A stretch of 64,000 bases of DNA from HXMU1428-3 sp965215715 (GTDB lineage: Bacteria > Pseudomonadota > Alphaproteobacteria > Rhizobiales > HXMU1428-3). How positions within the stretch are numbered: the first letter of the stretch is position 1; each line of letters starts with the position of its first letter. Positions 35,184 to 43,386 of this stretch are shown here, in pieces. The DNA lies in assembly GCA_965215715.1 (NCBI GenBank), contig OZ244129.1:1984001-2048000 (forward strand), read 5' to 3'. A program made the translations under genes and the position numbers. Below the pieces are notes generated by a model. The model was not told the DNA's origin, searched no databases, and saw nothing but the letters and a program-made list of their open reading frames with translations.

Positions 35184-35556
35184 ATACTGTTTGTTGGGCT
35201 CTTATTGGTGTCTTCCAATTATTTAATACATAAGTTTATGCAATCCAGCCTCAGAAAGCTATTTTTCTTACTTTGCAAGCTTTATTTTCATCTGAAAGCG
35301 TACCGGTTAGTTACTTACCACTCGGTTTAAATAAGTTAATGTCCGCTTCCAGACAATTTGGTTTTTTCCCTACTCAAGATAAGTAACTTATTGTTATTTA
35401 ATGTTTTTTTCTTTTGGCACAAGGCTTGCTGATAAGTTAACAAGTTGCGGTCTGTTTATAACAAAAATACCGCAGAACTTGGGGAACTGATTAATGGCGT
35501 TTTATCCAATTTTCCTAAACGCACAAAATCATAATATGTAAGGAGGGTCGCCAGAT
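35184..35556. other. Intergenic control region of the hydrogenase operon
   Basis: About 370 bases with no gene. It holds the sigma-54-type promoter listed separately and, upstream of it, several similar motifs built on AAGTAACTTA/TAAGTTA (near 35310, 35332, 35380 and 35431), which may bind an activator; that is a guess from their repetition. The leader downstream of the promoter is about 115 bases and ends with the ribosome site AAGGAGGG. Confidence 0.6.
35414..35430 (+). promoter_or_regulatory. Sigma-54 (RpoN) type promoter of hupSLC
   Basis: TTGGCACAAGGCTTGCT fits the -24/-12 consensus YTGGCACGrNNNTTGCW with one mismatch; GG of the -24 and GC of the -12 box have the required spacing. It points toward hupS, whose ATG is at 35557. 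In rhizobial hup systems a NtrC-type activator (HoxA/HupR) drives hup operons, in several cases with RpoN; no activator gene is in this window. Confidence 0.75.
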
Positions 35557-36627
35557 ATGGAAACCTTTTATGACGTTATGCGACGTCAAGGGATCACCCG
35601 CCGGAGCTTTTTAAAATATTGTAGCCTCACCGCTGCAGCGCTCGGCCTTGGTCCATCATTTGCACCAAAAATTGCTCACGCTATGGAAACGAAACCGCGT
35701 ATACCAGTTTTATGGTTGCATGGTCTTGAGTGTACATGTTGTTCAGAGAGTTTTATCCGTTCAGCACACCCATTGGCCAAAGACGTTGTGCTTTCTATGC
35801 TTTCATTGGACTATGACGATACCATCATGGCTGCTGCTGGTCACGAAGCGGAAGCGATTGTTGAAGAGATCGTTGAGAAGTATAAAGGCAATTATTTGCT
35901 TGCCGTTGAAGGCAACCCGCCATTGGATGAAGATGGCATGTATTGCATTATTGCCGGTAAGCCATTTACTGAGCAGTTAAAATTTGCCGCCTCTAATGCA
36001 AAAGCTATTATCTCTTGGGGCTCTTGTGCTTCATGGGGTTGTGTGCAAGCGGCACGGCCAAACCCAACACGGGCAACACCTGTGCACAAAGTGCCTGGGT
36101 TGGCTAGAAAACCAATTATTAAAGTGCCTGGCTGCCCGCCAATTGCTGAGGTTATGACAGCTGTTGTAACGTATATGCTAACATTTGAGCGTTTCCCTGA
36201 GCTTGACCGTCAGGGCCGCCCTAAAATGTTCTATTCACAACGGATCCACGATAAATGCTACCGCCGTCCTCACTTTGACGCTGGTCAGTTTGTTGAAAAA
36301 TGGGACGATGAAGGCGCCAAAAAAGGGTACTGCCTTTATAAAATGGGCTGTAAAGGGCCAACAACTTATAACGCTTGTTCAACCGTTCGCTGGAATGGTG
36401 GCTTGTCCTTCCCAATTCAGGCTGGACACGGTTGCATTGGCTGTTCTGAAGATGGTTTTTGGGACAAGGGCGGGTTTTATGACCGCTTAACCGATATCCA
36501 TCAATTTGGTATTGAGGCGAACGCTGATGAGATTGGCATTGGGGCTGCAACTGTTGTTGGTGCTGCCGCGGCTGCTCATGCGGCTGTAAGTGCTGTGAAA
36601 CAAGCACGCAGTAAGGGAGATGAATAA
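35557..36627 (+). CDS. hupS: Uptake [NiFe] hydrogenase small subunit, oxygen-tolerant type
   Basis: The Fe-S electron-relay subunit of a group 1 membrane-bound hydrogenase, 356 residues. It has a Tat signal (RRSFLK at 15-20) for export with HupL as a folded pair. Proximal cluster ligands include C59, C62, C157 and C193, and the two supernumerary cysteines C61 (ECTCC) and C162 (SCASWGC) are present; these six make the [4Fe-3S] cluster of oxygen-tolerant enzymes such as E. coli Hyd-1. The medial and distal ligands follow in HDKCYRR and GCIGCSE. A C-terminal hydrophobic Ala-rich stretch serves as anchor to HupC. ATG is preceded by AAGGAGGG. Confidence 0.96.
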   Translation: METFYDVMRRQGITRRSFLKYCSLTAAALGLGPSFAPKIAHAMETKPRIPVLWLHGLECTCCSESFIRSAHPLAKDVVLSMLSLDYDDTIMAAAGHEAEAIVEEIVEKYKGNYLLAVEGNPPLDEDGMYCIIAGKPFTEQLKFAASNAKAIISWGSCASWGCVQAARPNPTRATPVHKVPGLARKPIIKVPGCPPIAEVMTAVVTYMLTFERFPELDRQGRPKMFYSQRIHDKCYRRPHFDAGQFVEKWDDEGAKKGYCLYKMGCKGPTTYNACSTVRWNGGLSFPIQAGHGCIGCSEDGFWDKGGFYDRLTDIHQFGIEANADEIGIGAATVVGAAAAAHAAVSAVKQARSKGDE

Positions 36628-38426
36628 TGGCGATACAAACACCAAATGGCTATTCGCTTGACACCTCAGGTGAGCGCGTCGTCGTTGATCCGGTGACACG
36701 GATTGAAGGTCATATGCGTTGTGAGGTGAATATTGATGAAAACAATATCATCCAGAACGCGGTTTCAACTGGCACCATGTGGCGCGGTATTGAAGTGATC
36801 TTGAAAAACCGTGACCCGCGTGATGCGTGGGCCTTTGTACAGCGCCTTTGCGGTGTGTGTACTGGTACACACGCGCTGACCTCGGTTCGTTGTGTGGAAA
36901 ATGCAATTGGCATTGAAATTCCTGATAATGCGAACAGCATTCGGAATATCATGCAATGTTCTTTGCAAATTCATGACCACCTTGTGCACTTCTATCATCT
37001 GCATGCGCTTGATTGGGTGAACCCGGTAAACGCGCTTAAGGCTGACCCGCGCGAGACATCTGAATTGCAAAAAGCATCCTCACCTCGCCATCCAAAGTCG
37101 TCTCCAGGCTATTTCCGTGATATTCAGAACCGCTTGAAGAAGTTTGTGGAATCGGGCCAGCTTGGGCCGTTTAAAAATGGTTATTGGGATAACCCTGCTT
37201 ATCTATTGCCACCAGAGGGCGACTTGATGGCGGTAACCCACTATCTAGAAGCTCTTGATTTCCAAAAAGAAATCATGAAAACACGGACCATCTTTGGTGG
37301 TAAGGACCCGCATCCGAACTGGCTTGTGGGCGGTGTGCCTTGTCCGATTAACATTGATGGGGAAGGCTCTGTTGGCGCGATCAACATGGAAAGCTTGAAC
37401 CGTGTGCGTCAGATTATCAATGAGACCATTGCGTTTATTGATAATGTTTACATCCCTGACATCCTCACCATTGGTAAGATCTATTACGATAAAGGTTGGA
37501 CCTATGGTGGTGGTATCTCTGGGCGTGATGTGCTTGCTTATGGTGATATGCCTGAAGATGGCAATGATCTGCTAGGTAGCTGCATGATGCCACGCGGTGC
37601 CATTATCAAAGGTAATTTGAATGAAGTTCATGATGTTGATTTTGAAGATCCTGAGCAAATTCAAGAAGAAGTGCCACACTCTTGGTACAAGTATGATGAT
37701 GAATCCAAAGGTCTTCATCCATGGGATGGCGTGACAGAGCCTAACTATGAACTTGGTCCAAAGACTGTGGGGACGAAAACCAACATTAAGCAACTTGATG
37801 AGTCTGCGAAATATTCATGGATTAAATCACCGCGCTGGCGCGGTAATGCCATGGAAGTGGGCCCACTTGCACGTTATGTTGTTGGTTATGCCTCTAAGCA
37901 TACTGAATTTACCGATCAGATTAAAACCACTCTTGGGGCGCTTGGTAATGCTCCAGTTGAAGCCTTGTTTACAACTATTGGCCGCACAGCTGCGCGGGCA
38001 TTGGAGGCTCAATGGTGTGCTTACAAACAACTTTACTTCCTAGATAAAATGGTGGCCAACATTAAGGCCGGTGACCAGTCAACTGCAAACACGGAAAACT
38101 GGGAACCATCCACTTGGGGTAAAGAGATTAAAGGCTATGGCTTTACTGAAGCGCCGCGCGGTGCTTTGGGTCACTGGATCCGGATTAAGGATGGCAAGAT
38201 TGAGAACTACCAAATGGTGGTGCCAACCACTTGGAATGGTAGCCCTCGTGATAACAGAGGCAATATTGGTGCCTTTGAAGCCTCTTTGATGAACACCAAG
38301 GTTGAGCGGCCACATGAGCCTGTGGAGATTTTGAGAAACATTCACTCATTTGATCCTTGTCTTGCTTGTTCAACCCACGTAATCGGTCCTGATGGCAAAG
38401 AGCTTGCTAAAGTCAAAGTCCGGTAA
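36627..38426 (+). CDS. hupL: Uptake [NiFe] hydrogenase large subunit
   Basis: The catalytic subunit with the NiFe(CN)2CO site, 599 residues. The four nickel-binding cysteines lie in RLCGVC (75, 78) near the N-terminus and DPCLACSTH (578, 581) near the C-terminus. The last 15 residues after His584 are the extension normally cut off by the HupD-type protease. DPVTRIEGHM (21-30) is the other family signature. Its ATG overlaps the hupS stop (TAATG), and hupC follows after 11 bases. HupD and the other maturation proteins are not in the window. Confidence 0.97.
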   Translation: MAIQTPNGYSLDTSGERVVVDPVTRIEGHMRCEVNIDENNIIQNAVSTGTMWRGIEVILKNRDPRDAWAFVQRLCGVCTGTHALTSVRCVENAIGIEIPDNANSIRNIMQCSLQIHDHLVHFYHLHALDWVNPVNALKADPRETSELQKASSPRHPKSSPGYFRDIQNRLKKFVESGQLGPFKNGYWDNPAYLLPPEGDLMAVTHYLEALDFQKEIMKTRTIFGGKDPHPNWLVGGVPCPINIDGEGSVGAINMESLNRVRQIINETIAFIDNVYIPDILTIGKIYYDKGWTYGGGISGRDVLAYGDMPEDGNDLLGSCMMPRGAIIKGNLNEVHDVDFEDPEQIQEEVPHSWYKYDDESKGLHPWDGVTEPNYELGPKTVGTKTNIKQLDESAKYSWIKSPRWRGNAMEVGPLARYVVGYASKHTEFTDQIKTTLGALGNAPVEALFTTIGRTAARALEAQWCAYKQLYFLDKMVANIKAGDQSTANTENWEPSTWGKEIKGYGFTEAPRGALGHWIRIKDGKIENYQMVVPTTWNGSPRDNRGNIGAFEASLMNTKVERPHEPVEILRNIHSFDPCLACSTHVIGPDGKELAKVKVR

Positions 38427-38437
38427 AGGAGTGTATT

Positions 38438-39142
38438 ATGGCTGATCAATCAGTTGCACATCAAACAGCCGTTTATGTCTATGAGGCACCCGTGCGGTTA
38501 TGGCATTGGATTAATGCTTTTGCCATTCTGGCGCTTTGTCTCTCAGGCTACTTTATTGGTTCACCGCTTCCCTCCGTTTCTTCGGGGGAAGCCAGTGACC
38601 ACTATGTGATGGGGTATATTCGCTTCGTTCATTTTGCAGCGGCTTATATCTTTATCATTGGCTTTGTTTTCAGGGCTTACTGGGCCATTGTTGGCAATAG
38701 CCATGCGAAACAAATCTTTTTGCCAAGTATTTTTTCTGGTCATTTTTGGGCCGATGTTTGGCATGAGATTAAATGGTATGCGTTCTTGGTGAAAGAACCC
38801 AAGAAGTATGCCGGACATAACCCGCTTGCTGTCCTTACAATGCATCTTATGTTTGTTTGGGGATCTATCTTCATGATCATTTCAGGCCTTGCGCTTTATG
38901 GCGAAGGGGCTGGCATGGGCAGCTGGCAATATCAATGGTTTAGCTCTTGGTTCATTCCGCTTATGGGACAAAGCCAAGATGTTCATACCTGGCACCATTT
39001 GGGTATGTGGCTGATTATCGTGTTTGCCATAACCCATATTTATGTCGCTGTGCGGGAAGATATCATGTCTCGCCAGTCGATTATTAGTTCAATGATATCT
39101 GGATGGCGGTTGTTTAAAGATAATCGTCCTATGGATGACTAG
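38438..39142 (+). CDS. hupC: Hydrogenase b-type cytochrome subunit
   Basis: Diheme membrane cytochrome b that takes electrons from HupS to ubiquinone, 234 residues with four membrane segments. Candidate heme histidines are in VRLWHWINA near the N-terminus, FVHFAAAYIF, and TWHHLGMWLIIVFAITHIY near the C-terminus. The RLWHWxNA start is a signature of the Ni/Fe-hydrogenase b-type subunit family. It ends the hupSLC unit; a terminator follows 38 bases later, so the usual hupD is not part of this transcript. Confidence 0.95.
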   Translation: MADQSVAHQTAVYVYEAPVRLWHWINAFAILALCLSGYFIGSPLPSVSSGEASDHYVMGYIRFVHFAAAYIFIIGFVFRAYWAIVGNSHAKQIFLPSIFSGHFWADVWHEIKWYAFLVKEPKKYAGHNPLAVLTMHLMFVWGSIFMIISGLALYGEGAGMGSWQYQWFSSWFIPLMGQSQDVHTWHHLGMWLIIVFAITHIYVAVREDIMSRQSIISSMISGWRLFKDNRPMDD

Positions 39143-39180
39143 AACGGAACTTTAATAGGTTCTCTCCTTACCAATCAACT

Positions 39181-39209
39181 AGGGCGCTCGCAAGAGTGCC
39201 CTTTTTTTA
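39181..39209 (+). terminator. Rho-independent terminator of hupSLC
   Basis: AGGGCGCTC pairs with GAGTGCCCT (one G-T pair) over the loop GCAA and is followed by seven T. It lies 38 bases after hupC and separates the operon from later sequence. Confidence 0.88.
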
Positions 39210-39343
39210 TGCTTTCTTGGACGAGGCTTTTTGTTGTAGGGCAGGCTTGTGTTGTCACTCATATGGGAGCTTAGCACCCTTTAAAGGGCGCGCTATAATA
39301 TGCTAAGGGGTGGGTTACAGTATGTTATTGGAGAGTTGGGAAA

Positions 39344-39420
39344 TGGTACCGCCTCCCTGAATTGAACAGGGGACCTCTTGATCCACAATCAAGCGCTCTA
39401 ACCAACTGAGCTAAGGCGGC
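39344..39420 (-). tRNA. tRNA-His (GTG anticodon)
   Basis: Read on the minus strand it folds as a full cloverleaf: acceptor GCCGCCT with AGGCGGT, D-arm TAGCTCAGTTGGTTAGAGC, anticodon stem CTTGA/TCAAG with loop TTGTGGA (anticodon GTG) and the T-arm with GTTCAATTC. The discriminator base 73 is A, the CCA end is encoded, and the base at -1 is T rather than G. That combination is the derived form known in many alphaproteobacteria. Confidence 0.96.
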
Positions 39421-39693
39421 ATAATCTTTTGAAGATGAGCTTTTAATATAGCAACATTGAAGCTGCTTTAAAACCAATCTTTGTGTGGTTCGTCAAGTTT
39501 TTTTTGTCTTTTTCTCATCCTTTTTTTCACGCTCATTTGTTTGATGCAGGCATAAGGGAGGACTTTAGCCTTATCGCTATTTATGCAACAGCTTGGATTG
39601 TATCTGTTGTTATCCTTTTAAGTTTTGCTTGCGTGTTATGGCCTGTTAACCCTACACTTTTTTGAACTTAGGCTTGTTTGTTAGGAGTTTATC

Positions 39694-39966
39694 ATGTCTG
39701 TTAAGCAATGGGTTGTTGGCGTTGTTGTTGCTAGCTCTATGGGGAGTTTATGCACACCAGTTTTTGCAGGTGAGTGTAAAACGTCTTCCGCGCAAGGTTG
39801 GGGCCTGACACAAGAGATGGCTAAGTGGCAAGCAAATGATATGCTTTTGCTCTCTACCGGGAATTTGCCTGTTCAAAATGATCGTTTTTCGAAACCGTCT
39901 CATAAATGTAATTTGACGTTGCTTGGTTGGAGCTGTAAGGCCACTGCCAAGATTTGCAAGAAATAA
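39694..39966 (+). CDS. Small exported cysteine-containing protein
   Basis: A 90-residue protein with a signal peptide (QWVVGVVVASSMGSLCTPVFAG). The mature 65 residues have four cysteines (ECKTS, HKCNL, SCKAT, ICKK), possibly two disulfides, and a central QGWGLTQEMAKWQANDMLL. The pattern of an early helix and late paired cysteines resembles small periplasmic proteins of unknown function in alphaproteobacteria; I cannot name the family. TTAGGAG precedes ATG 39694 and a strong terminator follows at 39999. Confidence 0.72.
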   Translation: MSVKQWVVGVVVASSMGSLCTPVFAGECKTSSAQGWGLTQEMAKWQANDMLLLSTGNLPVQNDRFSKPSHKCNLTLLGWSCKATAKICKK

Positions 39967-39998
39967 ACTATCATCCGATCAGTGGGGTGATTATGGGG

Positions 39999-40041
39999 GA
40001 GCCCAGGTCCTATTTTTAATAGGACCTGGGCTTAATTTTTT
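39999..40041 (+). terminator. Strong rho-independent terminator
   Basis: AGCCCAGGTCCTA pairs perfectly with TAGGACCTGGGCT over a 7-base loop, followed by TAATTTTTTTT. It lies 33 bases after the small exported gene and also separates it from the convergent gene at 40052. Confidence 0.92.
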
Positions 40042-40051
40042 TTGGGTAACT

Positions 40052-40600
40052 TTATCCGCGCAAAAGCACTTCTTGGTTTAAGTCGCCAAATTTATATCTT
40101 AGTTCTTTTAAGGTATGGGCTTGCAAGGTTGTGACGCGGCCATGACCAGAGCGAGCGGCCAGGGTTGCTAGATCTATGATATCTGCGCGCTGTGGGCCTG
40201 AGCACTTTTGCGCCATTGGTTTGGCCAGGCGATATAGCACTGCGCCCGATTCAACAAAGTCTTTCACGTGCCAGCGGGCCAACGTGACCATGTCTTTGGG
40301 ATTTGAAAAGTTCAGCCGGTGTTCAGCCCAATGTTCCAGATCAGCAATTTGTTCGCTCGTCAGCTCGCCTCGGTCTTTCATAATCGATACCATGAGGGCA
40401 AGGGCGGCTTCTCTTGGGTCTTGGATTTGCGAAAGTGGGTGTTGATTGGCTTTGCGGGCAAAAAACAGGCGATGCAAACGGCCCCCTAGTTCAGACAGGC
40501 CAAGACTGGTTTGGGCAATCGCTTTGGATATGTTGCTTACGCTAAAGACGATAACGGCGATGATTGAGAGGGTAGAAAGTACCCCTAAAAGAATATGCAT
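40052..40600 (-). CDS. Membrane-anchored protein of unknown function, possibly TerB-like
   Basis: I start at ATG 40600, with AGGGAGAG 4 bases upstream, giving 182 residues; the frame to 40666 adds an unlikely basic peptide. Residues 2-22 are one membrane segment. The remaining cytoplasmic part is helical, with DPREAALALMVSIMKDRGELTSEQI near residue 60 and later helices, which looks somewhat like the TerB fold (early DxxEA-type acidic helix), but the likeness is weak. It appears to be a single-gene unit. Confidence 0.65.
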   Translation of the reverse strand: MHILLGVLSTLSIIAVIVFSVSNISKAIAQTSLGLSELGGRLHRLFFARKANQHPLSQIQDPREAALALMVSIMKDRGELTSEQIADLEHWAEHRLNFSNPKDMVTLARWHVKDFVESGAVLYRLAKPMAQKCSGPQRADIIDLATLAARSGHGRVTTLQAHTLKELRYKFGDLNQEVLLRG

Positions 40601-40716
40601 GAAACTCTCCCTTGGCCAAAAATTGCATTGAAGCGTTTGCCTCTTCAAACGATCGGTTTTGGGCAATGAAACGCTATGATTATTTATTGGTCGCCTCCAA
40701 AGGGGAATTGGTTCAA

Positions 40717-40745
40717 GAAAAAAACGGGCAGAAAATCTGCCCGTT
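40717..40745 (-). terminator. Rho-independent terminator of the channel-like gene
   Basis: On the minus strand AACGGGCAGA pairs with TCTGCCCGTT and is followed by TTTTTTCTTG. It lies 32 bases after the stop of the gene at 40777-41955. Confidence 0.9.
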
Positions 40746-40776
40746 CTTAGTATTCATTTTGATCTAAGACTTTGAG

Positions 40777-41955
40777 TTAAAAGTCTTTGGTCCATTTTTC
40801 CAACAAACGGCCTGCTGTTTCTTTGCCACCAAGGCCTATGGCGATGGCCGCACCCACTGCTAGGGCCCCTATCAACGCGGTAAAGCCCGTTTGGATGATT
40901 TCATTGGCGATGCCCATTTGTTGCAAGCCCATGGCTGTGGCCAGGATAATAATGGCAATTTTCACAAAGCCTGCAACTGGTTTTCCTTCTTTGGAATTGG
41001 CGACAATGTCAGCAATAAAGTCCGCGATGACGACACCGAGTAGAATGATAATGCTGCCAAGAAGAATGTGACCACCCAAAGAGACCAAGTGAGACAGGTT
41101 GTCAGAGATTACTGCAAAGTTCAGTAGTTTTGCCGCTTCCACCAAACCAAACAGGGTGATGGCGAAAAAGGCGATGTTGCCAGCAATGGTGGACAGTTTG
41201 GTTTCACCAATCAGGCGGTTTACAATGCCAACCTTTTGGCCGAAATTATCGACACCAAAAGTGGGCAAGAATTGTTGCAAGGCGTTTTTGGCAAACCGGC
41301 CGATGACAAAGGCCAGTCCAAGAACGATCGCGGCAACAATGATATTGGGGATGACCACAAGAAAGCGCGACAGCATTTCTTTGGCCGGGCCGGCAATGGT
41401 ATCTAACTGCAATTTATCCAGTGCTGTAATCGCCACAGGAATGATGATGAGTGTAAATAGCAAAACACCAATACCTTTTGAAAGCGAGGCACCACTGGTC
41501 ATATCTGTTAAGCCCAGCTTGGCTGGCATTTCATCAACTTGAGCGGCTTTAAGCACACCGGTGACAGCGTTTTTAACGATGGTGGCTATGGCAAAGCCAA
41601 TGGCAAAGATAAGACCGCCTGCAAAAAGGTTAGGCACGAAATTTAAGAACTTGGTTGTCATGGCTTCTAAGGGTTCAAGCAATTGGGTGAGGCCCAATTG
41701 ACCCAAAACCAGAGGAATGGCCAATAACATGGTGACCCAAAAGACAGCATTGCCAACAACGTCGCCAAGGTCTGTGCCATCATCTGTTTCTTTGCCGCCA
41801 AGGCCTGATTTGTCTATGACATAGTCAGAACCTTTGCCGAGCAATTTGCCGATAAAATAGGCGGCTATTAAGATTGCAATTGCTATAAGGATTTTGGGGC
41901 CAAACTCTACGACCCAGGCTTGAAACCAGTTTAAAGATGCTTGCGCGTTCGTCAT
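40777..41955 (-). CDS. Mechanosensitive-channel-like TM-helix repeat protein
   Basis: From ATG 41955 (AAGGAGGG upstream) the protein is 392 residues, with about ten hydrophobic segments arranged in repeated units. Each unit has a segment like NLFAGGLIFAIGFAIATIVKNAV followed by a helix and an LNF(A/V)-type block; this pattern is known from PF05552, the conserved TM helix of MscS-related proteins in bacteria. The C-terminus LAVGAAIAIGLGGKETAGRLLEKW resembles the pore-lining Gly/Ala helix of MscS-type channels, but the beta domain of MscS is missing. An ion or osmotic role is inferred. Confidence 0.8.
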   Translation of the reverse strand: MTNAQASLNWFQAWVVEFGPKILIAIAILIAAYFIGKLLGKGSDYVIDKSGLGGKETDDGTDLGDVVGNAVFWVTMLLAIPLVLGQLGLTQLLEPLEAMTTKFLNFVPNLFAGGLIFAIGFAIATIVKNAVTGVLKAAQVDEMPAKLGLTDMTSGASLSKGIGVLLFTLIIIPVAITALDKLQLDTIAGPAKEMLSRFLVVIPNIIVAAIVLGLAFVIGRFAKNALQQFLPTFGVDNFGQKVGIVNRLIGETKLSTIAGNIAFFAITLFGLVEAAKLLNFAVISDNLSHLVSLGGHILLGSIIILLGVVIADFIADIVANSKEGKPVAGFVKIAIIILATAMGLQQMGIANEIIQTGFTALIGALAVGAAIAIGLGGKETAGRLLEKWTKDF

Positions 41956-42251
41956 TGCACCCTCCTTTTCATTATTAACGGCTTTTAGGGCATTTCCTAA
42001 AATCAAGTCGTCAAAAATGGCCTAAAACCGCCCTATCTCGTCCTTTGGACAAGATTTATTCAGTTTTACGAAGGGTTTGGAATTTACTCGCTAAGCTCCC
42101 ACCCCCCACGACACAAGAGGGATATAGGCAGCGTTTTTTTATTTTCAAGGAGATTGGGGTAATTTGTTTATATTTTTTATGGCCTTGCAATATTTTGCTA
42201 AACTAAAAAATGCATACGAAATACTTTTATTTGGAGCTAAACGCTGGGTTT

Positions 42252-42493
42252 TCCCCTTAACTTTCATGGTTAGACTTTGGCATTTTGAAAGTGCTTATCA
42301 AGGATTTCATTTGCGTTCCGCGCTTCTTTTCTGGCACTTTAAGATGCCCACCAGCAACCGCGTTTCTTTTCTGGCGCTTTAAGATGCCCACCAGCAACCG
42401 TGTTTCTTTTCTGGCGCTTAGGATGCCCACCAGCAACCGCGCTAACAAGCACTTTCAAAATGCAAAACTCTAACCATGGGAATTCACGGGGAA
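42252..42493. repeat. Long palindromic repeat, copy 4, with expanded loop (family R1)
   Basis: The outer arms CCTTAACTTTCATGGTTAGA and TCTAACCATGGGAATTCA keep the R1 pattern, and the inner arms (GAAAGTGCTT and AAGCACTTTC) still pair. The loop, normally about 20 bases, here contains about three copies of a 40-bp unit. It sits between the channel-like gene and sdhB, downstream of sdhCDAB. A degenerate outer arm shows that this copy is aging. Confidence 0.88.
42321..42439. repeat. 40-bp direct repeat, three units, inside the R1 loop
   Basis: Units begin at 42321, 42361 and 42401, each carrying TTCTTTTCTGGCGCTTTAAG and then ATGCCCACCAGCAACCGCG with few changes. The same ATGCCCACCAGCA core appears singly at 54158-54193 and, as GGCCCACCAGCAACCGTG, within the 213-bp tandem repeat. 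It is therefore a separate, mobile or copied module (family R2). Confidence 0.9.
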
Positions 42494-42514
42494 GAGCAGG
42501 AAAAACAGTTCTGG

Positions 42515-43294
42515 CTAATATTTACGCTCAACCATTTTCTTCTTTAGTTCTGCAATGGCTTTGGCCGGTGATAACCCTTTAGGGCATGCCTTGGAGCAGT
42601 TCATAATGGTGTGGCAACGATACAGCCGGAATGGGTCTTCCAGATTATCGAGCCGTTCACCTGTTGCTTCATCGCGGCTGTCTGCTACCCAGCGATAGGC
42701 TTGCAAGAGAGCGGCGGGGCCTAAATAGCGGTCTGAGTTCCACCAATAGGATGGACAAGAGGTGGAGCAGCAAGCGCATAGAATGCATTCATAAAGACCA
42801 TCTAGCTTGTCGCGATCTTCTCTGGATTGTTTCCATTCTTTTTGCGGCTCTGGAGTAGTTGTTTGCAACCATGGTTCAATGGAGCGGTGCTGGGCATAAA
42901 AATGGTTAAGGTCTGGTACCAAGTCTTTCACCACATCCATGTGTGGCAGTGGATAAATTTTTACCGGGCCTTTGATTTCATCAAGGCCTTTGGTGCACGC
43001 TAGTGTGTTTGTGCCGTCAATGTTCATGGAGCATGAGCCGCAAATGCCTTCACGGCACGAGCGGCGAAAGGTTAAGGTTGGATCGATTGTGTTTTTAATC
43101 CAAATGATGGCGTCAAGCACCATAGGGCCGCAATCGTCTGTGTTGACAAAATAGGTGTCTATGGTTGGGTTGCTGTCATCTTCTGGTGACCAGCGATAAA
43201 CATGGAACTCGCGCCATGTGCCCTCTTCTTCTGGCTTGTTCCAGATTTTGCCCTGTTTGGGCTTTGAATTGTTTGGCAGTGTTAGCTGTACCAT
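42515..43294 (-). CDS. sdhB: Succinate dehydrogenase iron-sulfur subunit
   Basis: Carries electrons from FAD in SdhA to ubiquinone by three clusters. From ATG 43294 it is 259 residues, the typical alphaproteobacterial length. The [2Fe-2S] ligands are in CREGICGSC with a later Cys (NTLAC); the [4Fe-4S] and [3Fe-4S] ligands are in CILCACCSTSCPSYWW and CHTIMNCSKACPKG. It is the last gene of sdhCDAB, about 90 bases after sdhA. Confidence 0.97.
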   Translation of the reverse strand: MVQLTLPNNSKPKQGKIWNKPEEEGTWREFHVYRWSPEDDSNPTIDTYFVNTDDCGPMVLDAIIWIKNTIDPTLTFRRSCREGICGSCSMNIDGTNTLACTKGLDEIKGPVKIYPLPHMDVVKDLVPDLNHFYAQHRSIEPWLQTTTPEPQKEWKQSREDRDKLDGLYECILCACCSTSCPSYWWNSDRYLGPAALLQAYRWVADSRDEATGERLDNLEDPFRLYRCHTIMNCSKACPKGLSPAKAIAELKKKMVERKY

Positions 43295-43386
43295 AGTTCC
43301 AATTCCTAATTTGTTTCTCAAATTGCAGCTAAAATATTTATTCTTATGTTACGCTTAAAGCCTTATGGCTTGTTTAATAAACGCTT

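Noticed and set aside
39483..39665. 60-codon frame with one hydrophobic segment after tRNA-His
   Set aside because: GTG start without a ribosome site, low-complexity Phe/His start, no family; I could not support it as a gene.
42321..42439. CRISPR array
   Set aside because: The 40-bp units follow each other without spacers of differing sequence, and no cas genes are near; they are plain tandem repeats in a hairpin loop.
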